64,000 nt of DNA from Haloferax massiliensis (GTDB lineage: Archaea; Halobacteriota; Halobacteria; Halobacteriales; Haloferacaceae): NCBI RefSeq assembly GCF_001368915.1, contig NZ_CSTE01000006.1:124001-188000 (forward strand). The letters run 5' to 3'. Position numbers and translations under genes: made by a program. This document shows positions 25,690 through 34,318 of the stretch, piece after piece; the stretch's first letter is position 1, and every line of letters begins with the position of its first letter. The notes beneath the pieces are model-generated. The model had not been told where the DNA came from and did no database searches. It saw only the letters and a list, made by a program, of their open reading frames with translations.

Positions 25690-26883
25690 ATGGGTGGGGA
25701 TACACAAACGGTCACCGTGGGGATTCTGGGGTTCCACGACAGCAGGGAGACGAAAGCCATCAGCAACGCGGTCGCGGCGCTCGGCCACGAGGCCGTCTGG
25801 CTCCACGAGGAGGCGGTCGGCATCGACGTGTCGCGGTCGGGCGTCGCGCTGGACCCCGACGTCGACGTGGTTGTCAACCGGCTCCTGCTGTCGAAATCGA
25901 CGAGCCCGCTCGAAGACCTCTCTATCGCCAGTTGCTACGCCGCCGTTCGGCCCGTGCTCAACGACCCGCGGAGCGTTCTCTTCGCCGTCCACAAACACGC
26001 GACGGCGAGCAGGCTGGCCGCCGCGGGCGTCCCGGTGCCGCACACGTACATGGCCACCGCGGACGCCAAACTGAACGCCGCGCGCGACGGGTTCGGGACG
26101 CCGGTCGTCTACAAGACCGCAATCGGGACCAACGGCGGTGGGACGTGGTTAGTCGACCACGACCGGGCCGTCTCGGCGACCGTCGACGGCCGCCGGGCGT
26201 TCATTCAGGAGTACGTCGGTGCGAGCGAGCGCCACCGCGACCTCCGAATCTACGTCGTCGACGACGAGGTCGTCGGCGCGATGTACCGCTACGCCCCGGC
26301 GGGGGACTGGCGGACGAACGTCGCCCTCGGCGGCGACGTGGAGGACGCGACCGGGGACCTCCCGCAGCGGGCCGCGGGGGCGGCGCTCCGGGCGACGCGG
26401 ACGCTCGGCCTCGACTACGCGGGCGTCGACCTCATCGAGAGCGACGGCGGCTGGCTCGTCCTCGAAGTCAACCCGACCGCGGGGTTCCGCGGCCTGTTCC
26501 GCGCCACCGGAACGCCGCCGGCGGACGCCCCCTCGCGGGTCCGCGACGAGCGGGTTCCCGTCGTCGGCCACGCGGAACGCGTGACCGTCACCGGAATCAG
26601 CGGGTCGAAAGAGGTGCTCGCCCGCATCGACACCGCCGCGTCGACGACGCGAATCGCGCCCGACTTGGCGTCCGACCTCGGGACCGAACCACCGGCCGCG
26701 GTGGAAGACGGCGCGCCGCCGCGGGTGGACATCGTGGTCGAACTCGCGGGCGAGCGGCGGACCGTGACCGCGGTGCTCGACGAGGACGTCGGTTCGGAGA
26801 CGCCGCTTCGAATCGGCCGGGACGTGCTCCGCGACTACTACGTCGACGTGCGCCGAGGGGTCCGCGGCGGCGCGGGTGACTAA
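25690..26883 (+). CDS. RimK-like ATP-grasp ligase fused to a retropepsin-like (RimB/zinc-protease family) domain
   Basis: A 397-residue two-domain protein. Residues about 1-280 are ATP-grasp: VYKTAIGTNGGGTWLV for nucleotide binding and LDYAGVDLIESDGGWLVLEV then NPTAGFRG near the metal-binding end. RimK relatives join Glu or other amino acids to proteins or small molecules. Residues about 290-397 match the putative protease domain often encoded beside rimK, with ARIDTAASTTRI (candidate catalytic Asp, DTAAS replacing DTGA) and LRIGRDVLRDYYVDVRRG. A ligase joined to a protease-like domain suggests a reversible or self-limiting modification. The ATG at 25690 is preferred over 25663. Confidence 0.82.
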   Translation: MGGDTQTVTVGILGFHDSRETKAISNAVAALGHEAVWLHEEAVGIDVSRSGVALDPDVDVVVNRLLLSKSTSPLEDLSIASCYAAVRPVLNDPRSVLFAVHKHATASRLAAAGVPVPHTYMATADAKLNAARDGFGTPVVYKTAIGTNGGGTWLVDHDRAVSATVDGRRAFIQEYVGASERHRDLRIYVVDDEVVGAMYRYAPAGDWRTNVALGGDVEDATGDLPQRAAGAALRATRTLGLDYAGVDLIESDGGWLVLEVNPTAGFRGLFRATGTPPADAPSRVRDERVPVVGHAERVTVTGISGSKEVLARIDTAASTTRIAPDLASDLGTEPPAAVEDGAPPRVDIVVELAGERRTVTAVLDEDVGSETPLRIGRDVLRDYYVDVRRGVRGGAGD

Positions 26884-27220
26884 TGAGACCGGATATATCA
26901 AGCCATTCGGTTAATTGGTTGCTCCGCCAAGGGTGACTGCGCCCCGTCCCCGATTCGAGAGGCCGTACTTACGCGATGCAGTTCGTTTCGACGATCCACC
27001 CGCGCTCGACAGCGTGGCCGCGTCGCGTCACGTCCCACGTCGGTCGCAACCCAACACCGGCGCACGGCACGTCGAGTCGACCACCGGACGCGGGCCACTC
27101 TCGGAGAACCGACAGACGGCGAGCGGACAGTGTCGTCCGAGATACAATCAGGATATAGTTTATAATGATTTACTAAACGCGATGGCAGGTTTTATGGTTC
27201 TAATTAACATATAGTTGAAC
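26884..27220. other. Gene-poor interval
   Basis: No convincing reading frame in about 340 bases. The first half is GC-rich without recognisable structure. The second half, from about 27138, is AT-rich, with several TATA-like strings (GATATAG, TTTATAATG, TTTTATGG) and probably holds the promoter of the following small gene. Confidence 0.5.
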
Positions 27221-27472
27221 ATGTCCGAGACAGCGTCCAGAAATAATCCAAATACGTTCACAATCGTAAACGAGGTCAACGACCACGGTGCGGCGACGCT
27301 CCGCGGCGACAACGGCTCGACGTACCACGTCACGTCCTACGAGAACAGCAGCTTCCGCGACTACCTCGCGAACCACCACGCCGGCGACCGCGTGCGGATG
27401 GATATCGTCAGGGCGGGCGTCCGCGCGAACGTCTGGCAGGTGTCGGCGCTCTACCCCGGCGCCGACGAGTGA
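27221..27472 (+). CDS. Small hypothetical protein
   Basis: An 83-residue soluble protein starting MSETASRNNPNTFTIVNEV. The rest reads as a compact beta-rich domain (AATLRGDNGSTYHVTSYE, GDRVRMDIVRAGVRANVWQV) that resembles a small SH3/OB-like barrel; this is by eye only. The ATG at 27221 follows a TATA-like TTTTATGG (27189-27196) by about 27 bases. Convergent with the EF-1alpha gene. Function unknown. Confidence 0.68.
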   Translation: MSETASRNNPNTFTIVNEVNDHGAATLRGDNGSTYHVTSYENSSFRDYLANHHAGDRVRMDIVRAGVRANVWQVSALYPGADE

Positions 27473-27591
27473 CGCCGGACGCGACGAACGCTCGCGCGCC
27501 GTTTGTGACCAATCGGTCGCCGACCGTCCGCGTGGACGGCGCGGTCGCTGTCGCGGCGGCGACGCGAAAAAACCGAGGTCGGGACCGGGCG

Positions 27592-28854
27592 CTACTCGTT
27601 GACTTCGAGCACTTTGCCGGCCGCGATGGTCTGTCCCATGTCGCGGATGGCGAAGCTCCCGAGTTCGGCGATTTCTGACGACGGTTCGATGCTGAGCGGC
27701 TTCTGCGGCCGGAGCGTGACGACGGCGGCGTCGCCGGCCTTGATGAAGTCCGGGTTCTCCTCTGCGACCTCGCCCGACGCGGGGTCGAGCTTCTGGTCTA
27801 TGGACTCGAACGTGCAGGCCACCTGCGCCGTGTGCGCGTGGATGACCGGCGTGTAGCCGGCGGTGATGACCGAGGGGTGTTGCATCACGACGATCTGCGC
27901 CTTGAACGTCTTGGCGACCGACGGCGGGTCGTCGGCCGGGCCGCAGACGTCGCCGCGGCGGATGTCGTCTTTGCCGACGCCGCGGACGTTGAAGCCGACG
28001 TTGTCGCCGGGGCCGGCCTCCGGGACCTCCTCGTGGTGCATCTCGATGGTCTTCACCTCGCCGCCGGCGTCGGAGGGCATGAACCGGACGTTGTCGCCGG
28101 TCTTGAGGATGCCCGTCTCGACGCGGCCGACCGGGACCGTCCCGATGCCGGAGATGGTGTACACGTCCTGAATCGGGACGCGAAGCGGGGCGTCGGTCGG
28201 CGGCGACGGCTCGGGGAGGTTGTTCAGGGCCTCTAGGACGGTCGGCCCGTCGAACCACGGCATGTTCTCCGAGGGCTCGGCGATGTTGTCGCCCTCGAAC
28301 GCCGAGATGGGAATGAAGCCGGCGTCGTCGGAGTTGAACCGCACCTGGTTCAGGAGCTGTTGGACCTCCTCTTTGACCTGCTTGTAGGAGTCCTCGCTGT
28401 AGTCGACGACGTCCATCTTGTTGACCGCGATGATGAGCTCCTCGATGCCGAGGGTTCGGGCGAGGAAGACGTGCTCGCGGGTCTGCGGCGCGACGCCGTC
28501 GTCGGCGGCGACGACGAGAATCGCGTGGTCGGCCTGCGACGCGCCCGTAATCATGTTCTTGACGAAGTCGCGGTGACCGGGCGTGTCGACGATGGTGAAG
28601 TAGTACTTGTCCGTGTCGAAGCGCTGGTGGGCGATGTCGATGGTGACGCCACGCTCGCGCTCCTCGGCGAGGTTGTCCATGACGTAGGCGAACTCGAAGC
28701 CCGACTTCCCCTTGGACGCCGCCTCCTCGCGGTGCTGTTCGATGATGTGTTCCGGGACGCTACCTGTCTCGAACAGAAGCCGGCCGACGAGGGTGGACTT
28801 CCCGTGGTCGACGTGTCCGATGATGGCCAGGTTCTGGTGTGGTTTGTCTGCCAT
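27592..28854 (-). CDS. tef1a: Translation elongation factor EF-1 alpha (aEF1A)
   Basis: Delivers aminoacyl-tRNA to the ribosome with GTP. It has 420 residues with G1 GHVDHGKST (13-21), G2 [10 protein letters not shown]3 DTPGHRDF, G4 NKMD and the two beta-barrel domains. The ATG at 28854 (MADKPHQN) is chosen. It is not in a str-type operon here: neighbours are a small gene and a regulator. Haloferax is known to carry two nearly identical tef1a genes, so this may be the second copy. The promoter is strong by sequence (TATA at 28884-28890). Confidence 0.96.
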   Translation of the reverse strand: MADKPHQNLAIIGHVDHGKSTLVGRLLFETGSVPEHIIEQHREEAASKGKSGFEFAYVMDNLAEERERGVTIDIAHQRFDTDKYYFTIVDTPGHRDFVKNMITGASQADHAILVVAADDGVAPQTREHVFLARTLGIEELIIAVNKMDVVDYSEDSYKQVKEEVQQLLNQVRFNSDDAGFIPISAFEGDNIAEPSENMPWFDGPTVLEALNNLPEPSPPTDAPLRVPIQDVYTISGIGTVPVGRVETGILKTGDNVRFMPSDAGGEVKTIEMHHEEVPEAGPGDNVGFNVRGVGKDDIRRGDVCGPADDPPSVAKTFKAQIVVMQHPSVITAGYTPVIHAHTAQVACTFESIDQKLDPASGEVAEENPDFIKAGDAAVVTLRPQKPLSIEPSSEIAELGSFAIRDMGQTIAAGKVLEVNE

Positions 28855-28883
28855 GGGTATCAGGGCGGTGTCGCCCAGTTTGG

Positions 28884-28890
28884 TAAAATA
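28884..28890 (-). promoter_or_regulatory. TATA box of the EF-1 alpha gene
   Basis: The plus strand reads TAAAATA, so the coding strand reads TATTTTA, 30-36 bases before the ATG at 28854. This predicts a leader of only a few bases. Confidence 0.6.
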
Positions 28891-29065
28891 TGACACCCAA
28901 AGGTAAATCCGTTTTCCCGGGGCGAAGCGCGTCTCGCGCCGGCTCAGACGGGTCGCGGAAACGGGTTATCAGGAAACGCGAAAACTCAGGAACGCCGTCA
29001 CGTTGCGACGCCGTCGGGCGAACCGAGCGAGAGTCGAGCGGGGAATCGAAGCGGAAGCCGACGGC

Positions 29066-29170
29066 TCAGAACTGACGCATCGCGGCGGCCATGTCGGCGA
29101 AGGTGGCCGTGCGGCGAACGGACTGCTCGTGAGCGTGAGACGTATCGGCGTTGTCCTTTACAACAATCAT
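29066..29170 (-). CDS. Predicted 34-residue small protein
   Basis: A short frame opens with ATG at 29170 and ends with TGA at 29066-29068. The peptide starts MIVVKDNADTSHAHEQ and ends TFADMAAAMRQF. Most third positions are G or C, as in real genes here. A TATA-like element (ATTTATTA on the coding strand, 29194-29201) lies 24-31 bases upstream, giving a leaderless layout. It sits in the 425-base gap between the divergent EF-1alpha and Lrp genes, which otherwise holds no gene. No family is recognised. Confidence 0.5.
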   Translation of the reverse strand: MIVVKDNADTSHAHEQSVRRTATFADMAAAMRQF

Positions 29171-29179
29171 AGTAACTAT
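29169..29179. promoter_or_regulatory. Short palindrome at the start of the small ORF
   Basis: ATAGT-A-ACTAT is a perfect 5+5 inverted repeat. It ends at the start codon of the 34-residue ORF and lies 101 bases before the Lrp start. Possible regulator site; weak evidence because arms are short. Confidence 0.25.
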
Positions 29180-29267
29180 TCCTACCGTTTGGGTAATAAA
29201 TCTACCGCCGAGGTCGAGACGCGAGAGGGCGTCCGCGCGATATCAAAGGCTAAAGTGTGCTCCTCGC

Positions 29268-29273
29268 GGAGGT
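29268..29273 (+). promoter_or_regulatory. Shine-Dalgarno sequence of the Lrp gene
   Basis: GGAGGT lies six bases before the ATG at 29280. It supports this start over upstream in-frame alternatives. A TATA-like GCTAAAG (29249-29255) lies about 15 bases further upstream. Confidence 0.6.
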
Positions 29274-29279
29274 AGTGGT

Positions 29280-29765
29280 ATGGCCCGCGAGGACATCGAC
29301 GACGTGGACAGGGCGATTCTATACGCACTCCAGGAGGACGCCCGGAACATGTCGTCTGGGGACATCGCAAAGCGAACGGGGACCTCGGACAGCACCGTCC
29401 GCAAGCGCATCCAGCGGCTCGAATCCGAAGGCGTGGTCAAAGGCTACAGCGCGAGCGTCGACTATCAGAAGTCGGGCTATCCGCTCCGGATGTTGCTGTA
29501 CTGCACCGCCTCGATTCCCAAGCGGGGCGAACTCGTCCCCGAGATTCTGGAGATGGACGGCGTCGTGGCGGTCCAGGAACTGGTCACCGGCGAGCAGAAC
29601 CTCCTCGTGACCGCCGTCTGCGAGACGGACGACGACATCACGTCCATCGCGCAGGAGCTTCTCGACATGGGCGTCACCGTCGCCGACGAAGTCCTCGTCC
29701 GCACGCACGAGACGACGCCGTTCGGCGAGTTCGACTCCGAGCGGCACGCCGAGAACGACTCCTGA
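29280..29765 (+). CDS. Lrp/AsnC-family transcriptional regulator
   Basis: A 161-residue feast/famine regulator. An N-terminal HTH (about 5-55; DDVDRAILYALQEDARNMSS, then TGTSDSTVRKRIQRLESEG) precedes a RAM ligand-binding domain (about 65-150; VVAVQELVTGEQNLLVTAVC). Such proteins form octamers or dimers and respond to amino acids or related effectors. It is 365 bases upstream of dabB on the same strand and could control it; the inverted repeat between them is a candidate site. That link is inference. The start is set by the SD sequence. Confidence 0.9.
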   Translation: MAREDIDDVDRAILYALQEDARNMSSGDIAKRTGTSDSTVRKRIQRLESEGVVKGYSASVDYQKSGYPLRMLLYCTASIPKRGELVPEILEMDGVVAVQELVTGEQNLLVTAVCETDDDITSIAQELLDMGVTVADEVLVRTHETTPFGEFDSERHAENDS

Positions 29766-29946
29766 CCGGGCGCGCGCGGCATCCACCGACGAACGGGCCG
29801 TTCACGAATCGGTCACCGAGACAGGCGAGCGACCGCAGTCGCCGGGCGCCGCGGCGGGGCGACAGCCGTCGGGCCGGCGCACTCGATTCGTTCGCTCGCG
29901 CCGCTTCACCGGGTATCAGGCCTCGAGCGAACTGTTCTACGCGGAA

Positions 29947-29998
29947 TCGACTCTGAGAGTCGAGAGTCGACGCCGCGAAACTATAATGTTCTATAATG
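29947..29998 (+). promoter_or_regulatory. Palindrome and doubled TATA-like repeat before dabB
   Basis: TCGACTCT-G-AGAGTCGA (29947-29963) is a perfect 8+8 inverted repeat, directly followed by one more GAGAGTCGAC half. The octamer CTATAATG then occurs twice, at 29981-29988 and 29991-29998, in tandem 10 bases apart. A further AT-rich stretch at 30028-30040 could be the core promoter. The dabB ATG is at 30130, so a leader of 60-110 bases is implied. The rest of the 364-base gap (29766-30129) shows no gene. Confidence 0.45.
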
Positions 29999-30129
29999 GC
30001 TAATTTGCGAACGGTTTGTGAATGTAGATAGATTTAATAGACAATCTGTTCTCGGATGGGCGTAAGGGCGACCAGTATCGGACCGCGATGCGGTCTCGAT
30101 GACCGGACTGGTCAACGACGAACCGAACG

Positions 30130-31614
30130 ATGTCAGGACACAGCTCGAACCCGACGGTCGGAGCACTCCCGGACGCGGCGGCGGACTCGCCGCTCGCGCC
30201 CGTCGCACTAACGCGGCTCGTGTGGGCGCTGTTCGCCGCGAGCGTCGCCGTGCTCTTCGCCCGAGTCCGACTCGGGGGTGCGTGGGAAGTTCCCGGCGTC
30301 GTCGCCGTCGACGGCCTGACCGTGCTTCTGTGGGTGGTCGTGACGTTCTTCAGCGGCATCGTCCACAGCTACTCGCGCCGCTACATGGCCGGTTCCGCCC
30401 ACGAGACGAAGTTCTTCGCGACCGTGTTCGGCTTCACGGTGGCCGTGATGGGTCTCGTCGCGGCCGACCACCTCGCGCTGTTCTGGCTGTTCTGGCTCGC
30501 GATGGGGCTCGTGATGGCGAATCTCATCGGCGTCATCGACGGCTGGCCGCAGGCGCAGGCCGCCGCGAGCGTCGCCCGCAGGTACTTCCTCGCCAGTAGC
30601 GCGTTCCTCGGCGTCGCGCTCGCGGCGCTGTGGTGGGCGACCGGCGCGACGACGGTCTCGGGAATCGCCGCGAACGCCGACGGACTCGGCGGCCCGGCGT
30701 GGCTCGTCGCCGTCGTCGCGCTCGTTCTCGCGGCGATGATTCAGTCCGCGCTCGTCCCGTTCCACGGCTGGCTCCTGTCGTCGATGACCGCGCCGACGCC
30801 CGCCTCGGCGCTGATGCACGCCGGATTCGTCAACGCCGGCGGCATCCTCCTGCTCCGGTTCGCCCCGGTCGTGACCCTCGACGCCACGCTCATGCTCGGT
30901 ATCGTGGCCGTCGGCGCGACGAGCGCCCTCGTCGGAAAACTGCTCAAGAACGTCCAGTCGGACGTCAAGAGCGAACTCGGCTGCTCGACCATCGGGCAGA
31001 TGGGCTTTATGATCATGCAGGCCGGCCTCGGCTTCTTCGGGGCCGCCATCACCCACCTCATCCTGCACGGCTTCTACAAGGCGTACCACTTCCTCAGTTC
31101 GGGCGGCGCGGTCGAACGGACCGCCCCGACCGACCACGGGAACCCGGACACCGGGGTCGCGGGCACGGCCGTCATCGTGGCGACCGGACTGGCCGGCGGC
31201 GCGCTGTTCGCGGCGCTCACCGGGAAGGGAACGCACCTCGACAGCGGACTCCTGCTCGTGGCGTTCGTCGTGCTCACCACGCTGCACGCGGCCCGCAACG
31301 TCGTCGCGCGCGCCGCGCTCCCGTCGACGGCCCGCTACGGCGCGGTCCCGCTCGTCTCCCTGTCGGCCATCGCCGTGTACGCCCTCGTCTACGAGGGGAT
31401 TTCGAGCGTGCTGTCCGGACTGCCGGTCGTCGAGGCACCCGCCGAACTGAGCGCGCTCCACGCGCTCGTCGCCGGCGTCTTCCTCGTCGTCTACGTCGCG
31501 ATAGAACTCGGCGTCCACGAGCGGAGTCGCCGCCTCTACGTCGCGCTGTTGAACGCGAGCCAACCCGCGTCCAGCACCATGCTGACCGCCACGGAGGAAT
31601 ACAATGAGTACTGA
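30130..31614 (+). CDS. dabB: DabB-like proton-conducting membrane subunit of the inorganic carbon transporter
   Basis: A 494-residue protein of the NuoL/MrpA antiporter fold with about 13 transmembrane helices. The family phrase LVPFHGWLLSSMTAPTPASA, then LMHAGFVNAGG, and the ion-path segment GKLLKNVQSDVKSELG are intact. Because it is followed directly by dabA and no other complex I genes are nearby, it is assigned as DabB, which uses the proton (or possibly sodium) gradient to energise CO2 hydration in DabA. The next gene starts 11 bases before this stop, so the two are translationally linked. The start ATG at 30130 is the first with a hydrophilic lead. Confidence 0.9.
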   Translation: MSGHSSNPTVGALPDAAADSPLAPVALTRLVWALFAASVAVLFARVRLGGAWEVPGVVAVDGLTVLLWVVVTFFSGIVHSYSRRYMAGSAHETKFFATVFGFTVAVMGLVAADHLALFWLFWLAMGLVMANLIGVIDGWPQAQAAASVARRYFLASSAFLGVALAALWWATGATTVSGIAANADGLGGPAWLVAVVALVLAAMIQSALVPFHGWLLSSMTAPTPASALMHAGFVNAGGILLLRFAPVVTLDATLMLGIVAVGATSALVGKLLKNVQSDVKSELGCSTIGQMGFMIMQAGLGFFGAAITHLILHGFYKAYHFLSSGGAVERTAPTDHGNPDTGVAGTAVIVATGLAGGALFAALTGKGTHLDSGLLLVAFVVLTTLHAARNVVARAALPSTARYGAVPLVSLSAIAVYALVYEGISSVLSGLPVVEAPAELSALHALVAGVFLVVYVAIELGVHERSRRLYVALLNASQPASSTMLTATEEYNEY

Positions 31615-34024
31615 ACACAGCATCGAAGACAGCATCGACAAAGCCGCGACCACCGTCGGCTCGGTCTGGCCGGTCCACTCGTTCGTGACGGCCAACCCGC
31701 TTTCGGGCTTCGAGGACATGCCGTTCAGCGAGGCGGTCACGCAGGCCGCGGACCTCGTCGGCGGCCGCGGCTACCCGACCCCGGAGACGTTCGAAGTGGC
31801 ACTCGAAGGGGGCCAAATCGACCCCGCGGTGCTCGACGCGGAACTGACCGAGCGCGGCTACGAGGGCGACCCCCAAGCCCTACTGGAGCGCATGGACGCC
31901 GGCGACGAGTCGGGCCATGCGGACGCCGAGACCGCCGCAGACACGGACGCCGCGCGGGTCGACCGCGTGCTGACGAAGTGGCTGTCGGCGTTCCTCGACG
32001 AGGGGCAGGCCCACTGGCCGATGCCGGACCGCGAAGACGGCTTCTACAGCGCCTTCCGGTCGATGGCCCCCCACGACGGCCGGATTCCCGACGACGGGGT
32101 CGTTGCCGACCTGCCCGAGTCGCCGGTCGAGGCCATCGAGTCCGCGTTAGCGCCGTATCCCGAGAGCCAGTGGGTGCCGATATTCGAGGAGCAGCTCGCC
32201 GCGCTCCCCGGTTGGACCGGGTTCATCAAGCAACGCGCCGCCGACGGCGGCGAGTGGCAGTCCGCGTACCCGATTTCGCTCGACGGCTACCTCGCGGCCC
32301 GCCTCGCGCTCCTCGACGCGTTCGGCGTCGACATCGCGCCGTCGACCGGGTCGAAAAGCGACGAGGCCGAGGCGGCCGACGACCTCGCCGACGCGTTCCT
32401 GAGCGCGTGGGAGGCGAGCTACCGCGGCGAGGTGGTCGACCGCGTCGCCGCCGAGAGCGAGGCCCTCGAACACAGCGACTTCGGCGGTCGCCCGGACGCG
32501 CAACTGGTGTTCTGTATCGACACGCGCTCGGAGGTCATCCGCCGGCACATCGAAGACACCGGCGACTACGAGACCCACGGCTACGCCGGCTTCTTCGGCG
32601 TCCCGATGGAGTATCAGGGCTACGACGCCGAGGTTGCGGTCGACGCCTGTCCCCCGATTGTCGACCCGGAACACCGCGTCACCGAGGTCCCGACCGACAG
32701 GGACACCGAGGCGACCCGCGACCGCTGGTCGCGCCTCCGCGAGACCGCGGGCGAAGCCATCGAGGCGCTGAAGACCAACCCCGCAACCGCCTTCGGCTTC
32801 GTCGAGAGCGCGGGGAGCGGCTACGGGGTGGCCCTCGCGGCCCGCACGCTCGTTCCCGGCCGCGTCGCCGACCTGCTCGGAACCGCCGACGACGCGGTCC
32901 CCGACAACCACGAGTTCTGCGACCCGGTCGTCCACCACCAGCACTCCTACGTCGGCGACCTCCCGGTGGGGCTGACCGACGAGGAGAAAGTCGAGTACGC
33001 CGCGAACGCCTTCGACCTGATGGGGTGGGAGGAGTTCGGCCGCCTCGTCGTGTTCACCGGCCACGCCAGCGAGACGGCCAACAACCCCTACGATTCGAGC
33101 CTGGACTGCGGGGCCTGCGCCGGCAACCCCGGCGGCCCGAACGCCCGCGTCCTCGCGGCCATCTGCAACGACGAGACGGTCGCGGACGAACTCCGCGACC
33201 GCGGGTTCGACATCCCCGAGGACACGGTGTTCGTCGCCGGTCAGCACAACACGACGACCGACGAAATCGAGCTGTACGACGGCGACGTGCCGGAGAGCCA
33301 CGCGGACGACCTCGACCAGTTGCGCGCGGACCTCGCAGTCGCCCGCGAGAACGCGGCCGCCGAGCGGACGGGCGCAAACGGCTCCGCGGCCGTCAGCGAG
33401 GCGGAGCGCCGCGCCGCCGACTGGGCCGAGACGCGCCCCGAGTGGGGGCTGGCCGGCAACGCCGGCTTCGTCATCGGCCCGCGCGAACTGACGAGCGACC
33501 TCAACCTCGACGGGCGCGCGTTCCTCCACTCCTACGACCACTCGACGGACCCCGACGGCGACGCGCTCGAAGCGATTCTCACGGGGCCGATGGTCGTCAC
33601 CCAGTGGATTAACATGCAGTACTACTTCTCGACGGTCGACAACGCCGCCTACGGGAGCGGGTCGAAGGTGACCCAGAACCCCGTCGGCAACGTCGGCGTC
33701 TATCAGGGCAACGGCGGCGACCTCATGACCGGCCTCCCCCTCCAGTCGCTGATGGCCGCCGACGACGACCCGTACCACCAGCCGCTCCGCCTCTCGACGA
33801 TTATCCACGCGCCGGTCGACCGCGTCACCGACATCTTGGCCGACCACGAGGAACTGACCGAACTGCTCGACAACGACTGGCTCTCGCTGACGGTCGTCGA
33901 CCCGACGCAGGACCACCGCGCGTTCCACTACGAGGAAGAACTGACGTGGACGCCGACGTCCGAACGGGTCGAAGCGCGCCCCGAACCGGAGACGCCGCCC
34001 GCGCCCGCCGCCGCTGACGACTGA
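31604..34024 (+). CDS. dabA: DabA (DUF2309) probable inorganic carbon transporter subunit
   Basis: A cytoplasmic-side partner of DabB that is thought to hydrate CO2 to bicarbonate in one direction, using a beta-carbonic-anhydrase-like zinc site. It has 806 residues. Candidate zinc and catalytic residues are Cys304 and Asp306 (VFCIDTRSE), His487 (FTGHASETANNPY) and Cys502 (SLDCGACAGNPGG). The CxD and His-15-Cys spacing equals that of the bacterial enzyme. Start is an ATG preceded by GGAGG inside dabB. The C-terminus is Pro/Ala/Glu-rich. It is followed by a T6 tract. Confidence 0.93.
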   Translation: MSTEHSIEDSIDKAATTVGSVWPVHSFVTANPLSGFEDMPFSEAVTQAADLVGGRGYPTPETFEVALEGGQIDPAVLDAELTERGYEGDPQALLERMDAGDESGHADAETAADTDAARVDRVLTKWLSAFLDEGQAHWPMPDREDGFYSAFRSMAPHDGRIPDDGVVADLPESPVEAIESALAPYPESQWVPIFEEQLAALPGWTGFIKQRAADGGEWQSAYPISLDGYLAARLALLDAFGVDIAPSTGSKSDEAEAADDLADAFLSAWEASYRGEVVDRVAAESEALEHSDFGGRPDAQLVFCIDTRSEVIRRHIEDTGDYETHGYAGFFGVPMEYQGYDAEVAVDACPPIVDPEHRVTEVPTDRDTEATRDRWSRLRETAGEAIEALKTNPATAFGFVESAGSGYGVALAARTLVPGRVADLLGTADDAVPDNHEFCDPVVHHQHSYVGDLPVGLTDEEKVEYAANAFDLMGWEEFGRLVVFTGHASETANNPYDSSLDCGACAGNPGGPNARVLAAICNDETVADELRDRGFDIPEDTVFVAGQHNTTTDEIELYDGDVPESHADDLDQLRADLAVARENAAAERTGANGSAAVSEAERRAADWAETRPEWGLAGNAGFVIGPRELTSDLNLDGRAFLHSYDHSTDPDGDALEAILTGPMVVTQWINMQYYFSTVDNAAYGSGSKVTQNPVGNVGVYQGNGGDLMTGLPLQSLMAADDDPYHQPLRLSTIIHAPVDRVTDILADHEELTELLDNDWLSLTVVDPTQDHRAFHYEEELTWTPTSERVEARPEPETPPAPAAADD

Positions 34025-34061
34025 GCGGGCCGCGTTCGAGTCGGACACTCGCCAGCGACCG

Positions 34062-34067
34062 TTTTTT
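34062..34067 (+). terminator. Oligo-T terminator after dabA
   Basis: Six T residues lie 38-43 bases after the dabA stop, between GC-rich flanks. Fits archaeal factor-independent termination and separates dabBA from the glycine cleavage operon. The remaining gap to 34318 has an AT-rich patch with a 6+6 inverted repeat (34121-34142) and no gene. Confidence 0.45.
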
Positions 34068-34318
34068 CCGGCCGATTCGCCACGGATAGCGACTTCGCGG
34101 CGTGTCGTCGACCCACATCGGAATTATATATCGCAGTAATTCGTTTATCGCGGTGCGTGCCGTCTTTCTCCCAACCGCGTCCGAACGGCATATTTCGCCA
34201 TCTGGTTGCGGGTTCGTGGTGTTTTCCCCCGCATCCCTCCCCTGATTAATGCACGATAGTGGATATACCGAGCGAACAGATACCAAAGCATTACTTATCT
34301 CAGTTCGCAGGGGCCTGT

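Noticed and set aside
30130-31614. Assignment of the NuoL-like protein to respiratory complex I or an Mrp antiporter
   Set aside because: No other complex I or Mrp subunit genes adjoin it, and the next gene, overlapping by 11 bases, is dabA.
34025-34318. A glycine riboswitch before gcvT
   Set aside because: No paired aptamer-like structure is seen, and glycine riboswitches are not established in haloarchaea.
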